Made by a program: the position numbers and the translations under genes. A stretch of 64,000 nucleotides of DNA from CAINVV01 sp963663005. GTDB taxonomy: Bacteria; Bacteroidota; Bacteroidia; Bacteroidales; Prolixibacteraceae. The stretch is from contig CAXXHH010000003.1 of assembly GCA_963663005.2 (NCBI GenBank), positions 496,001 through 560,000 on the forward strand, read 5' to 3'. The first letter of the stretch is position 1; each line of letters starts with the position of its first letter. The notes beneath the pieces were generated by a model that worked only from the letters and a program-made list of their open reading frames with translations, ran no database searches and had not been told where the DNA came from. Shown here piece after piece: positions 1 through 7,892 of this stretch.

Positions 1-1
1 C

Positions 2-1717
2 TTCAACACCTTCTTTCCTCAAATATGGCATGAACAGGGAATTCACCCACCGGTCTATTTTGAAGCTTCAGCCGTCGTGATTGCCTTTATTTTGCTTGGG
101 AAAGTATTGGAGGAAAGGGCAAAATCGAACACCTCTTCTGCCATCAAAAAGCTAATTGGCTTGCAACCTAAAACGGTGGTACTAATCCAAAGTGATGGCT
201 CAGAGGCAGAAATTCCCATTTCGCAGGTAAAAAAGAACGATCACCTTATGGTGAAACCTGGTGATAAAATTCCGGTCGACGGCGAGGTAATTTCGGGAAA
301 TTCTTTTGTTGATGAAAGCACCATTACAGGAGAGTCATTTCCGGTCGAAAAGGGTGCCGGTGCAAAAGTCTTCGCAGGAACCCTCAACCAGAAAGGCAGT
401 TTCGTTCTTACAGCCGAGAAAGTGGGAGGCGAAACTATCCTGGCTCAAATCATCAAAATGGTTCAGGAGGCTCAGGGAAGCAAACCACCTGTGCAGAAGC
501 TTGTCGATAAAATTGCCGGGATTTTTGTGCCGGCAGTCATGGGTATCGCCTTGCTCACTTTTGCAATCTGGATGATCTTCGGTGTCGAAAACGCATTAAC
601 ACACGCCTTGCTTGCCATGGTTTCCGTGTTGGTTATTGCTTGCCCCTGCGCGCTGGGACTAGCCACTCCTACCGCTATCATGGTCGGAATCGGGAAGGGC
701 GCTGAAAATGGAATTCTCATAAAAGACGCAGAAAGTCTTGAACTTGCCTACAAAGTTGACGCCATCGTTTTGGATAAAACCGGTACCATCAGCGAAGGCA
801 AACCGGAAGTCACCGATATTGTTTGGGGTGCTCATGAAACAGACCATTCCGAATTTGCACAATTGCTCCATTCGATCGAAGCTTTATCTGAGCACCCGCT
901 GGCAGATGCCGTAGTCAATTTTCTGAACATCAAATCTGAGCTACGGATTGCCTTTGACAATTTTGAAAGCATAACTGGAAAGGGTGTTAAAGCGGAGCAT
1001 AACGGCAGAATTATTCTGGCGGGGAATCGGAGATTGCTGGAAAACTATCCGGTTATGATATCCAAAAATATGGAAGTCACTGCTAAAAGATGGGAAAATG
1101 AAGCTAAGACTGTGATTTATTTTGCCGTCGACAAAGAATTGGCGGCTATAGTAGCCATTGCAGACAAAATCAAAGATACCTCCGCCAAAGCCATCGCTGA
1201 TTTGCAAAATAATGGGATTGAGGTATTTATGCTAACTGGCGACAATAATCAAACGGCCAAAGCGGTGGCTGAAAAAGTCGGAGTGAAGAATTATAGATCT
1301 GAGGTGATGCCCGCCGATAAGGCAGACTTCGTCAAATCATTGCAGCAACAAGGGAAAATTGTGGCGATGGTTGGTGATGGAATCAATGATTCACAGGCTT
1401 TAGCTCAGGCGGATGTCAGCATTGCGATGGGCAAAGGTTCCGATATTGCCATGGATGTCGCCAAAATGACCATAATCTCATCCGATCTGCAGCTAATAGC
1501 AAAAGCCATCCGTCTGTCAAGACTCACGGTAAATACCATTCACCAGAATTTATTTTGGGCATTCATTTATAATCTAATTGGGATTCCAATTGCAGCGGGT
1601 ATATTGTTTCCATTTTGGGGATTCATGCTCAATCCAATGATTGCAGGCGCCGCGATGGCTCTAAGTTCAGTATCCGTGGTAACAAACAGTTTGCGTCTGA
1701 AAGGCCGTAGATTATAG
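2..1717 (+). CDS. copA: Copper-exporting P1B-type ATPase, 5' truncated by window edge
   Basis: This is the C-terminal part of a heavy-metal-transporting P-type ATPase that would export Cu(I) across the inner membrane using ATP. The reading frame is open to the left edge, so the N-terminal metal-binding domain and first membrane helices lie outside the window. Visible hallmarks are TGES in the actuator domain, the intramembrane CPC metal site at nt 641-649, the phosphorylation motif DKTGT near nt 773, the SEHPLA nucleotide-binding motif and the hinge GDGINDSQAL. The C-terminus has the last helix pair and ends MALSSVSVV...LRLKGRRL, as in CopA. The CPC class fits Cu+ or Ag+ rather than Zn/Cd (CPC with a different C-terminal pair). 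Three further metal-related genes follow on the same strand. Confidence 0.93.
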   Translation, partial: FNTFFPQIWHEQGIHPPVYFEASAVVIAFILLGKVLEERAKSNTSSAIKKLIGLQPKTVVLIQSDGSEAEIPISQVKKNDHLMVKPGDKIPVDGEVISGNSFVDESTITGESFPVEKGAGAKVFAGTLNQKGSFVLTAEKVGGETILAQIIKMVQEAQGSKPPVQKLVDKIAGIFVPAVMGIALLTFAIWMIFGVENALTHALLAMVSVLVIACPCALGLATPTAIMVGIGKGAENGILIKDAESLELAYKVDAIVLDKTGTISEGKPEVTDIVWGAHETDHSEFAQLLHSIEALSEHPLADAVVNFLNIKSELRIAFDNFESITGKGVKAEHNGRIILAGNRRLLENYPVMISKNMEVTAKRWENEAKTVIYFAVDKELAAIVAIADKIKDTSAKAIADLQNNGIEVFMLTGDNNQTAKAVAEKVGVKNYRSEVMPADKADFVKSLQQQGKIVAMVGDGINDSQALAQADVSIAMGKGSDIAMDVAKMTIISSDLQLIAKAIRLSRLTVNTIHQNLFWAFIYNLIGIPIAAGILFPFWGFMLNPMIAGAAMALSSVSVVTNSLRLKGRRL

Positions 1718-1840
1718 TAAGGAAGGGAGTTGGAGTGCCTAAATTGGCTAAATCCGGGTACTCCTGCCGACAGAAAGTTGAGAACAAAATAATATATTTG
1801 ACGTATTATCATTCGGAAATTGTTTAAAATTTGGTGATAA

Positions 1841-2476
1841 ATGCAGGAACATCATCATCACGAAAAAAAAGCTGGTTTCGTAACCGCACTGACAGCCGTC
1901 ACGATGTTTGTCGAGATATTCTTCGGACTTACGTCGAACTCAATGGCTTTGTTGGCGGACGGGATTCACATGGGTTCGCATGTTTTGGCGATCGGACTAA
2001 GCTGGATAGCCTACAAGGTCGTAAGACGACTGGACAACAATAAAAATTTCAATGGCGATTCTAAAAAAATTCTTTCGCTTTCGGGTTATAGCAGTGGTTT
2101 GTTGTTGCTGATCTTCGCGTTCGTGATTTTGGCGGAAGCCATAAAACGGCTGTTTCAACCAATGACCATTCATTTCGATGAAGCGATATTTGTCGCCATT
2201 ATAGGATTGGCAGTGAATATTATAAGTGCCTTGCTTTTGCATCATAAACACGAACAGTCCGATCCCAATATCCGGGCGGCCTATTTGCATGTTCTTGCAG
2301 ACGCTTTAACCAGCGTGACTGCCATTATCGGATTAGCAGGAGCCATGATTTGGAACATCGTTTGGCTCGATGCGTTGGGAGCAATTTTAGGATCTTTTGT
2401 CATAATCCGTTGGTCAGTCGGTTTGCTGAAAGATTCGGGGAAAGTATTGTTGGACATTCAAACAAAAAAATCATGA
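1841..2476 (+). CDS. CDF-family metal efflux transporter, DmeF-like, lacking the C-terminal domain
   Basis: This 211-residue membrane protein belongs to the cation diffusion facilitator family and would exchange divalent metal for protons across the inner membrane. The start is His-rich (MQEHHHH). The transport-site motifs are visible: ADGIHMGSH in helix 2 and HVLADALTS (HxxxD) in helix 5. ADGxHMxxH resembles DmeF, the Co/Ni exporter type, but the substrate cannot be fixed from sequence. A His-containing loop (LLHHKHEQ) lies between helices 4 and 5. Typical CDF proteins are about 300 residues and end in a ferredoxin-like cytoplasmic domain. This one stops just after helix 6 (GKVLLDIQTKKS). 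The stop codon overlaps the start of the next gene (ATGA), so translation is probably coupled. Confidence 0.88.
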   Translation: MQEHHHHEKKAGFVTALTAVTMFVEIFFGLTSNSMALLADGIHMGSHVLAIGLSWIAYKVVRRLDNNKNFNGDSKKILSLSGYSSGLLLLIFAFVILAEAIKRLFQPMTIHFDEAIFVAIIGLAVNIISALLLHHKHEQSDPNIRAAYLHVLADALTSVTAIIGLAGAMIWNIVWLDALGAILGSFVIIRWSVGLLKDSGKVLLDIQTKKS

Positions 2477-2682
2477 GCGTCATTCTTGAAAGTATTATTA
2501 CTTGTCCGGCGTGCGGATACGCAAAAGAGGAAGTGATGCCAACAGATGCATGCAGTTATTTTTATCAATGTGAGAATTGTAAGACTTTGCTAAAACCCAA
2601 GAAAGGAGACTGTTGCGTATTTTGTTCATATGGAACAGTTCCCTGTCCACCAATTCAGAACGATGAATGTTGTTGTAAATGA
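2473..2682 (+). CDS. GDCCVxC domain-containing small protein
   Basis: This 69-residue Cys-rich protein carries the family-defining GDCCVFC motif. It also has an N-terminal CPACG pair, a central CENC pair and a C-terminal ECCCK tail. The family occurs next to mercury and other metal-resistance genes in many bacteria and includes selenoprotein members. Here every position is an ordinary Cys codon. The ATG overlaps the stop of the upstream CDF gene by one base. The Cys pairs suggest a soluble metal-binding or zinc-ribbon-like protein. Its biochemical role is not established, so the metal-trafficking role is inferred from context. Confidence 0.82.
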   Translation: MSVILESIITCPACGYAKEEVMPTDACSYFYQCENCKTLLKPKKGDCCVFCSYGTVPCPPIQNDECCCK

Positions 2683-2733
2683 TATTATACTTTATCGAGA
2701 AATTACGTGTTATTAACTTAAAAATCAATTAAA

Positions 2734-3078
2734 ATGAAAAAGACAATTGTTGTATTATTCGCGGCTGTAATGCTGTTGGGAACTCAGAATTTGTTTGCAG
2801 AAACGAAAACTGAAAAAATAAAAGTTAGCGGTAATTGCGGCATGTGCGAGACGCGCATTGAAAAAGCAGCGTTGGCTGTACCTGGTGTAACGAAGGCCGA
2901 CTGGAACAAAGAGACGAAAGATTTGACTGTCACCTTTGACGCAACTAAAGCAAGTGCCGATAAGATTGCGGCTGCGGAAGCAAAAGTTGGTCACGACACT
3001 CCAAAGTTCAAGGCTGATGCTAAAACATATGATGCCTTACCAGGATGCTGCAAATATGACCGGACAGCCTCCAAATAA
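2734..3078 (+). CDS. Secreted heavy-metal-associated (HMA) domain protein
   Basis: This 114-residue protein has a cleavable signal peptide (about residues 1-22, ending LFAE). An HMA-type ferredoxin-like fold follows, with the metal motif GNCGMCETRIEKA and the VPGV turn. Its C-terminal extension contains a second potential thiol site (PGCCKYDR), which standard MerP/CopZ-like proteins of about 70 residues lack. It is likely a periplasmic metal chaperone or scavenger for the CopA/CDF exporters encoded just upstream. The gene is 51 bp after the GDCCVxC gene on the same strand and is followed by a strong terminator, so it closes the metal cluster. Confidence 0.85.
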   Translation: MKKTIVVLFAAVMLLGTQNLFAETKTEKIKVSGNCGMCETRIEKAALAVPGVTKADWNKETKDLTVTFDATKASADKIAAAEAKVGHDTPKFKADAKTYDALPGCCKYDRTASK

Positions 3079-3094
3079 GTATTTTAAAATTCGG

Positions 3095-3136
3095 ACAGGT
3101 AAAGTTGGGAGTTTCCCGACTTTACCTGTTTTTTTG
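3095..3136 (+). terminator. Rho-independent terminator of the metal cluster
   Basis: A 16-bp stem (3095-3110 with 3114-3129, one G-T pair) with a 3-nt loop is followed by a run of T. It separates the metal genes from the histidine operon. Confidence 0.9.
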
Positions 3137-3210
3137 TACTCTGAACAGTAACTACTCCTTTTGGTAACAAAAAATTCACACATCCGGCATACTGCTTTCA
3201 TTTATTTACC

Positions 3211-3218
3211 TATTTTTG
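3211..3218 (+). promoter_or_regulatory. Bacteroidota -7 box of the histidine operon
   Basis: TATTTTTG matches the TAnnTTTG consensus used by the Bacteroidota primary sigma factor. It lies 16 bp before the leader peptide ATG. No clear -33 TTTG box is visible at the expected spacing. Confidence 0.6.
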
Positions 3219-3233
3219 CAAAAAGAATAAAAA

Positions 3234-3281
3234 ATGACAAAGATCAACTTTCACTTGGGACATCACCATTTCTTGCCATAA
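3234..3281 (+). CDS. hisL: Histidine operon leader peptide
   Basis: This 15-codon open frame encodes MTKINFHLGHHHFLP, with four His codons (nt 3252-3254 and 3261-3269) of which three are consecutive. It sits between a TAnnTTTG box and a set of mutually exclusive hairpins directly upstream of hisG. That is the organisation of an amino-acid attenuator. The peptide would act only through ribosome position: stalling at scarce His-tRNA leaves the segment just after the stop codon free to pair. There is no similarity to the long poly-His leader of enterobacteria beyond the His run. The call rests on position and composition. Confidence 0.8.
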   Translation: MTKINFHLGHHHFLP

Positions 3282-3352
3282 GGTAAGCAGAGTTGATCAT
3301 TTAACAATATTGACAATTCATCGGCAGGCTTACCACGACAAGGTAAGCCTGC
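3242..3352 (+). promoter_or_regulatory. Histidine attenuator: alternative pairing segments
   Basis: There are three competing helices. Segment 1 (3242-3249, inside the leader gene) is fully complementary to 3291-3298. Segment 2 (3282-3288, directly after the leader stop) is fully complementary to 3328-3334. Segment 3 (3324-3334) pairs over 11 bp with segment 4 (3342-3352) as a terminator-like hairpin. A ribosome finishing the leader would cover segment 2 and allow 3:4. A ribosome stalled on the His codons would leave 2 free to pair with 3 and block the terminator. The logic is inferred; the complementarities are read directly. Confidence 0.78.
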
Positions 3353-3357
3353 TTTCA
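3324..3357 (+). terminator. Attenuator terminator hairpin before hisG
   Basis: An 11-bp perfect stem (3324-3334 with 3342-3352), loop of 7, is followed by TTTCATT and hisG 16 bp later. The T-run is short. The hairpin could therefore also act by masking the hisG ribosome site. Confidence 0.7.
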
Positions 3358-3367
3358 TTAAAAAAAC

Positions 3368-4228
3368 ATGGAAACAACTTTACGTATTGCGATTCAAACC
3401 AAGGGACGACTGAACGAAGATTCACTTCTGCTGCTCGGTGAGGCCGGAATAAAGCTGATCGACGGCAAAAGAAGATTGATCTCCTCTGCCAAAAACTTCC
3501 CTCTGGAGGTACTGTATCTGAGGGATGATGATATTCCTCAGTGTGTTGCTGATGGAGTGGCAGATGTGGGTATCGTCGGAAAAAATGAGATGGCAGAGCA
3601 GAAGAAAATTGTGGAAGTGGTTAAGCATCTCGGATTTAGCAAATGCCGTCTGTCGCTTGCAATACCAAAAGACATCCATTACCAAGGATTAACCTGGTTC
3701 GAAGGAAAGAAAATTGCGACCTCGTACCCAGGAATTTTAAAGGAATTCCTCACAAAAAACAAGATTAGTTCGGACATTCATTTCATTGCCGGTTCTGTCG
3801 AAATTGCCCCGGGTATTGGTTTGGCAGATGCCATTTTCGACATTGTCAGTTCAGGCAGTACATTAGTTAGCAACCGCCTGAAAGAGGTGGAAGTGGTGAT
3901 GCAATCGGAAGCCGTCATGATAGCAGATCCTTCGATATCCAAAGAGAAACAGTCTATTCTCGATGAGCTGATTTTCCGCATAGAGTCGGTCGAAAATGGC
4001 AAAGGCAAGAAATATATCCTGCTAAACGCTCCAAATGAAAAGATGGAACAAATTATCAAAGTGCTTCCGGGCATGACCTCTCCCACCCTAATGCCGCTGG
4101 CAAAACCCGGTTGGAGTTCACTGCATTCGGTCATAGCTGAATCAGAATTTTGGGAAGTAATCGGCAATCTGAAAAGAAACGGCGCCGAAGGTATTCTCGT
4201 ATTACCGATTGAGAAGATCATTTTTTAA
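3368..4228 (+). CDS. hisG: ATP phosphoribosyltransferase, long form
   Basis: HisG catalyses the first committed step of histidine synthesis, joining ATP and PRPP to give phosphoribosyl-ATP. At 286 residues it is the long form: two periplasmic-binding-like lobes, with the PRPP-contacting stretch around DIVSSGSTLVSNRLKEVE (about residues 157-174). A C-terminal ACT-like regulatory domain (about 210-286) binds histidine for feedback inhibition. No HisZ partner is needed for this form. The ATG lies 16 bp after the attenuator hairpin, and the gene opens the operon. hisD follows after 8 bp. Confidence 0.96.
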   Translation: METTLRIAIQTKGRLNEDSLLLLGEAGIKLIDGKRRLISSAKNFPLEVLYLRDDDIPQCVADGVADVGIVGKNEMAEQKKIVEVVKHLGFSKCRLSLAIPKDIHYQGLTWFEGKKIATSYPGILKEFLTKNKISSDIHFIAGSVEIAPGIGLADAIFDIVSSGSTLVSNRLKEVEVVMQSEAVMIADPSISKEKQSILDELIFRIESVENGKGKKYILLNAPNEKMEQIIKVLPGMTSPTLMPLAKPGWSSLHSVIAESEFWEVIGNLKRNGAEGILVLPIEKIIF

Positions 4229-4236
4229 TACGCATC

Positions 4237-5514
4237 ATGCAAATCTATCGCTATCCACCTAAAGAGAATTGGAATTCGTTAACAATCAGGGCAACAACTG
4301 ATTATTCCGGAAAATTTTCCGTCGTGGAGGAGGTCATGCAAAAAATCCGGCTTCAGGGGGATGTCGCGGTACGGGAATACACGGCAAAATTCGATCGTGT
4401 AGCCCTTGATAATTTTCAGGTTACCAGACAGGAAATGCTCCTGGTGGAAAATGACATTGACCCTGCGCTGGCCAACGCCATCCGCACAGCTGCCGGAAAT
4501 ATCCGAACATTTCATGAAGCGCAAAAATCTGCAGTCAGGGTTGTTGAGACCTTCCCCGGAGTCAGGTGCTGGCAGAAGAATCTTCCTGTGGAACGAGTCG
4601 GACTCTATATTCCGGGAGGCTCTGCCCCGCTATTTTCGACAGTGCTCATGTTGGCATTGCCGGCACAGATTGCAGGATGCAAGGAGGTGATACTGTGTAC
4701 TCCTCCGGATTCGAAAGGGAATATTCATCCGGCAATTCTTTTTGCCGCGGCCCTTTGTAACGTTTCCAGCGTATTTAAAATTGGCGGAATCCAGGCAATA
4801 GGCGCCATGGCCTTTGGTACTGAATCCGTTCCGAAAGTTCACAAGATATTCGGTCCCGGGAACTCCTGGGTCACCGCTGCCAAGCAATTTGTTTCCCTCA
4901 ACACCTGCAGCATCGATATGCCTGCCGGACCTTCCGAGTTAGCAGTTGTTGCTGACCACACCGCCAATCCGGCATTCGTGGCATCCGATTTACTTTCGCA
5001 AGCAGAACATGGCGCCGACAGCCAGGTTTTGTTGATTACCACGGATGAGTCAATGATCGAAAAAGTATCAGCCGAACTCGCAATCCAGCTGGAACAACTT
5101 CCCCGGAAGGAGATCGCCACCGCCGCATTGGCTCACAGCAGAATAATCCTGCTTCAATCCATGGATGAAGTGCTTGAATTCAGCAACTTCTATGCCCCTG
5201 AACATCTGATTCTTCAGATTGAAGATGCTGCCGGGATAGCGGAGCGCGTGACCAATGCGGGTTCTGTCTTTATTGGCCACTGGACGCCCGAAAGCGCCGG
5301 CGATTATGCTTCGGGGACGAATCACACACTGCCGACAAATGGCTGGGCACGCTCGGTTAGCGGACTCAATCTCGACAGTTTTTGCAAAAAAATCACCTAC
5401 CAGGAAATCTCCAAAGAGGGGTTGAACAAACTGGGATCAGTGATAGAAACCATGGCGGAAGCCGAAATGCTTCATGCCCACAAGAATGCGGTTACGATAA
5501 GAAAAAAAATATGA
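4237..5514 (+). CDS. hisD: Histidinol dehydrogenase
   Basis: This 425-residue zinc enzyme performs the last two NAD-dependent oxidations of histidinol to histidine. Family landmarks are visible. IFGPGNSWVTAAK covers the nucleotide/phosphate region. DMPAGPSELAVVAD and LLSQAEHGADSQ supply zinc and substrate contacts. The FYAPEHL motif contains the catalytic Glu-His pair, and GDYASGTNHTLPT lies near the C-terminus. It starts 8 bp after hisG. A diverged hairpin repeat separates it from hisC. Confidence 0.96.
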   Translation: MQIYRYPPKENWNSLTIRATTDYSGKFSVVEEVMQKIRLQGDVAVREYTAKFDRVALDNFQVTRQEMLLVENDIDPALANAIRTAAGNIRTFHEAQKSAVRVVETFPGVRCWQKNLPVERVGLYIPGGSAPLFSTVLMLALPAQIAGCKEVILCTPPDSKGNIHPAILFAAALCNVSSVFKIGGIQAIGAMAFGTESVPKVHKIFGPGNSWVTAAKQFVSLNTCSIDMPAGPSELAVVADHTANPAFVASDLLSQAEHGADSQVLLITTDESMIEKVSAELAIQLEQLPRKEIATAALAHSRIILLQSMDEVLEFSNFYAPEHLILQIEDAAGIAERVTNAGSVFIGHWTPESAGDYASGTNHTLPTNGWARSVSGLNLDSFCKKITYQEISKEGLNKLGSVIETMAEAEMLHAHKNAVTIRKKI

Positions 5515-5515
5515 A

Positions 5516-5632
5516 AATGGGGAAATGTGGAAATATGTAAATGGAGGAATGGTGAAATATGACAGTCTAAGGAACGTTAAATTGTGGTGTTTTCCATTTT
5601 CACATTTGCATATTTGCACATTTCCAAATTAA
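5516..5632. repeat. Diverged long inverted repeat between hisD and hisC
   Basis: The left part (about 5516-5560) is built of words such as GGAAATGTGGAAATATG. The right part (about 5592-5632) reads as its near reverse complement (GCATATTTGCACATTTCC), so the 120-bp gap can fold into one long imperfect hairpin. No reading frame or T-run is evident. It belongs to the word-type inverted repeats also seen at 15.75, 61.5 and 63.1 kb. Confidence 0.7.
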
Positions 5633-5639
5633 AGTGGTT

Positions 5640-6683
5640 ATGAGTTTTTCGATTCAAAATATTACAAGAAAAAATATTCTCGCGTTGCATCCGTACTCGA
5701 GTGCAAGGGATGAATATACAGGCGCCGCTTCGGTCTTTCTCGATGCCAATGAAAATCCATTCAACGAGCCTTACAATCGTTATCCGGATCCGCATCAGGT
5801 AGCATTGAAAAATCAGATCGGCAAACTAAAAAACATTCCTGCCAGCCAGATTTTTCTCGGTAACGGCAGCGATGAGCCCATTGATCTGCTCTTTCGCGCC
5901 TTTTGCGAACCCGGCATAGAGAATGTGGTGGCCATCGCTCCAACCTACGGAATGTATCGCGTAGCCGCTGACACAAACGACATTGCCTATCGCGAAGTAC
6001 TTTTGGAAGAGGATTTTTCCCTGAATGCAGATAAAATACTGGCTGCAGCCGATTCCAAAACAAAGCTTATTTTCCTTTGCTCTCCCAATAATCCTACCGG
6101 GAATGCACTGGATGATAAACAGATGCTTAAAATCATCGAAAACTTCAACGGTTTGATTGTTCTGGATGAGGCATACATAGATTTTTGTCCGGAGAAGACG
6201 TTCCTTGCCACTCTTTCGAAATTTCCAAATCTGGTAATCCTCCAAACGCTTTCCAAGGCATGGGGCCTTGCCGGAATCCGACTGGGTATGGCCTTCGCCT
6301 CCCCGGAAATTATTGCAATACTTAGCAAAATAAAGTATCCGTATAATATCAATCTGCTCACTCAGCGCAAGGCCTTGGAGATGCTGCAATCTGACAGTCA
6401 GAAAGAAAAATGGGTAGAAATAATCCTCAAGCAGAGAGCGCTACTTTTAAAAGAGTTGAGTAAATTGTCGATGGTTACGAAGATCTATCCCAGCGATGCT
6501 AATTTTATCCTGGTAAAGACCATAGCTGCAAAAAAAATCTATGATGCACTGGTCGACCGACAGATTATCGTCCGCGACCGCTCAAAAATTGTTCTCTGTG
6601 GCGAAGCTCTGAGAATCTCGGTAGGTACTGAAAATGAAAACAATATACTCATTGAAGCGTTGAAAGATATTGCCAGAGTGTGA
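5640..6683 (+). CDS. hisC: Histidinol-phosphate aminotransferase
   Basis: This PLP-dependent class I/II aminotransferase converts imidazole-acetol phosphate and glutamate to histidinol phosphate. Landmarks are the N-terminal LDANENPFN, GNGSDEPIDL for the PLP phosphate, CSPNNPTGN, VLDEAYIDF with the pyridine-N-contacting Asp, and SKAWGLAGIRLG containing the Schiff-base Lys. The C-terminal RDRSKIVLCGEALRISVGT holds the substrate-phosphate Arg. The protein is 347 residues from the ATG at 5640. A GTG two codons earlier is possible but less likely. Confidence 0.95.
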   Translation: MSFSIQNITRKNILALHPYSSARDEYTGAASVFLDANENPFNEPYNRYPDPHQVALKNQIGKLKNIPASQIFLGNGSDEPIDLLFRAFCEPGIENVVAIAPTYGMYRVAADTNDIAYREVLLEEDFSLNADKILAAADSKTKLIFLCSPNNPTGNALDDKQMLKIIENFNGLIVLDEAYIDFCPEKTFLATLSKFPNLVILQTLSKAWGLAGIRLGMAFASPEIIAILSKIKYPYNINLLTQRKALEMLQSDSQKEKWVEIILKQRALLLKELSKLSMVTKIYPSDANFILVKTIAAKKIYDALVDRQIIVRDRSKIVLCGEALRISVGTENENNILIEALKDIARV

Positions 6684-6725
6684 AAACATTCTACACCATG
6701 TTCCAAATTTGAAAATAGTACTGTT

Positions 6726-7850
6726 ATGAAGAAAGCTCTATTTATTGACCGGGATGGTACCTTAATCGTAGAACCATCTGATGATTTTCAGGTCGACAGT
6801 CTTGAAAAACTTGAGTTTCTGCCCGGCGTATTTCGTAATTTACATGCTATTAGCAAATATTTCGATTATGAATTGGTAATGGTTTCCAATCAGGATGGAA
6901 TGGGTACTGAAGCTTATCCGGAAGAGCATTTTCATCTGGTTCAGGGCAAAGTCTTAAAAGCCTTCGAAAATGAAGGAGTCTCGTTCAAGCGCATTTTTAT
7001 CGACTGCTCATTTCCTGAAGATAACGCCCCGACAAGAAAGCCGGAGATCGGACTCTTGCAGGAATACCTCGATGGCAGTTACGACCTGGCAAATTCGTTC
7101 GTCATTGGCGATCGGCTCACAGATGTTCAAATGGCAAAAAATCTTGGATCAAAGGCCATCTATTTTGCGTCGGAAACAAGAGCCGACGATCTGATAGTCA
7201 GCAATCTTTCGGCATCCTGTGCGATGGTTACCGATAATTGGGAAGAGATATTTATTTTCCTGTCAGATATCGAACGCAAAGCATCCGTGAAGCGGGAGAC
7301 TAAGGAGACCAACATTTTCGTAGAGATCAACCTCGCAGGGAAAGGAATTAGCAGAATTTCTACCGGACTTCATTTTTTTGATCATATGCTTCAGCAGATT
7401 GCCACGCATTCAGGCTGCGATCTTACTGTTCAGGTGATTGGCGATCTTGAAGTCGACGAGCACCACACGGTCGAAGATACAGCCATTGCGCTCGGTGAGG
7501 TCATTCGAAAAGCGCTGGGAAACAAACGGGGAATCGAACGGTACGGCTATTGCCTGCCAATGGATGATTGCCTGGCTCAGGTTGCCCTGGATTTTGGCGG
7601 CCGCCCCTGGTTGGTCTGGGAAGCAGAGTTTCAGCGGGAGTATGTGGGCGACGTGCCGACAGAACTTTTCCACCACTTCTTCAAATCATTTTCCGATGCC
7701 GCCCTTTGCAACCTGAATATCTGGGCCGAAGGCACAAACGAACACCATAAAATCGAGGGAATCTTTAAAGCATTTGCCCGCTCAATCAAGATGGCAATCA
7801 GAAAAGACCCTTACCAAGATACCCTTCCAAGTTCAAAAGGAACCCTTTAG
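6726..7850 (+). CDS. hisB: Bifunctional histidinol-phosphatase / imidazoleglycerol-phosphate dehydratase
   Basis: This 374-residue fusion has two domains. The N-terminal HAD-type histidinol phosphatase (about 1-165) has the nucleophile motif DRDGT and the GDRLTDVQMA motif. The C-terminal IGP dehydratase (about 185-374) shows the paired metal-binding motifs DEHHTVEDTA and EGTNEHHKIEG, plus HHFFKSFSDAA. In the phosphatase half the position of the enterobacterial zinc Cys cluster (CPHxPxDxCxCRKP) reads CSFPEDNAPTRKP, so only one Cys remains. This half is therefore probably not a zinc-stabilised form. It catalyses steps 6 and 8 of the pathway. Confidence 0.95.
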   Translation: MKKALFIDRDGTLIVEPSDDFQVDSLEKLEFLPGVFRNLHAISKYFDYELVMVSNQDGMGTEAYPEEHFHLVQGKVLKAFENEGVSFKRIFIDCSFPEDNAPTRKPEIGLLQEYLDGSYDLANSFVIGDRLTDVQMAKNLGSKAIYFASETRADDLIVSNLSASCAMVTDNWEEIFIFLSDIERKASVKRETKETNIFVEINLAGKGISRISTGLHFFDHMLQQIATHSGCDLTVQVIGDLEVDEHHTVEDTAIALGEVIRKALGNKRGIERYGYCLPMDDCLAQVALDFGGRPWLVWEAEFQREYVGDVPTELFHHFFKSFSDAALCNLNIWAEGTNEHHKIEGIFKAFARSIKMAIRKDPYQDTLPSSKGTL

Positions 7851-7892
7851 CGAATAATCGAAAATCTAAAATCATAAATCCAAAATCATAAT

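Noticed and set aside
1841..2700. CDF gene considered as frameshifted pseudogene
   Set aside because: No C-terminal-domain sequence is visible in any frame downstream, and the stop is neatly coupled to the next gene.
5826..6389. 187-codon minus-strand open frame opposite hisC
   Set aside because: It is antisense to a complete aminotransferase and has no family motif.
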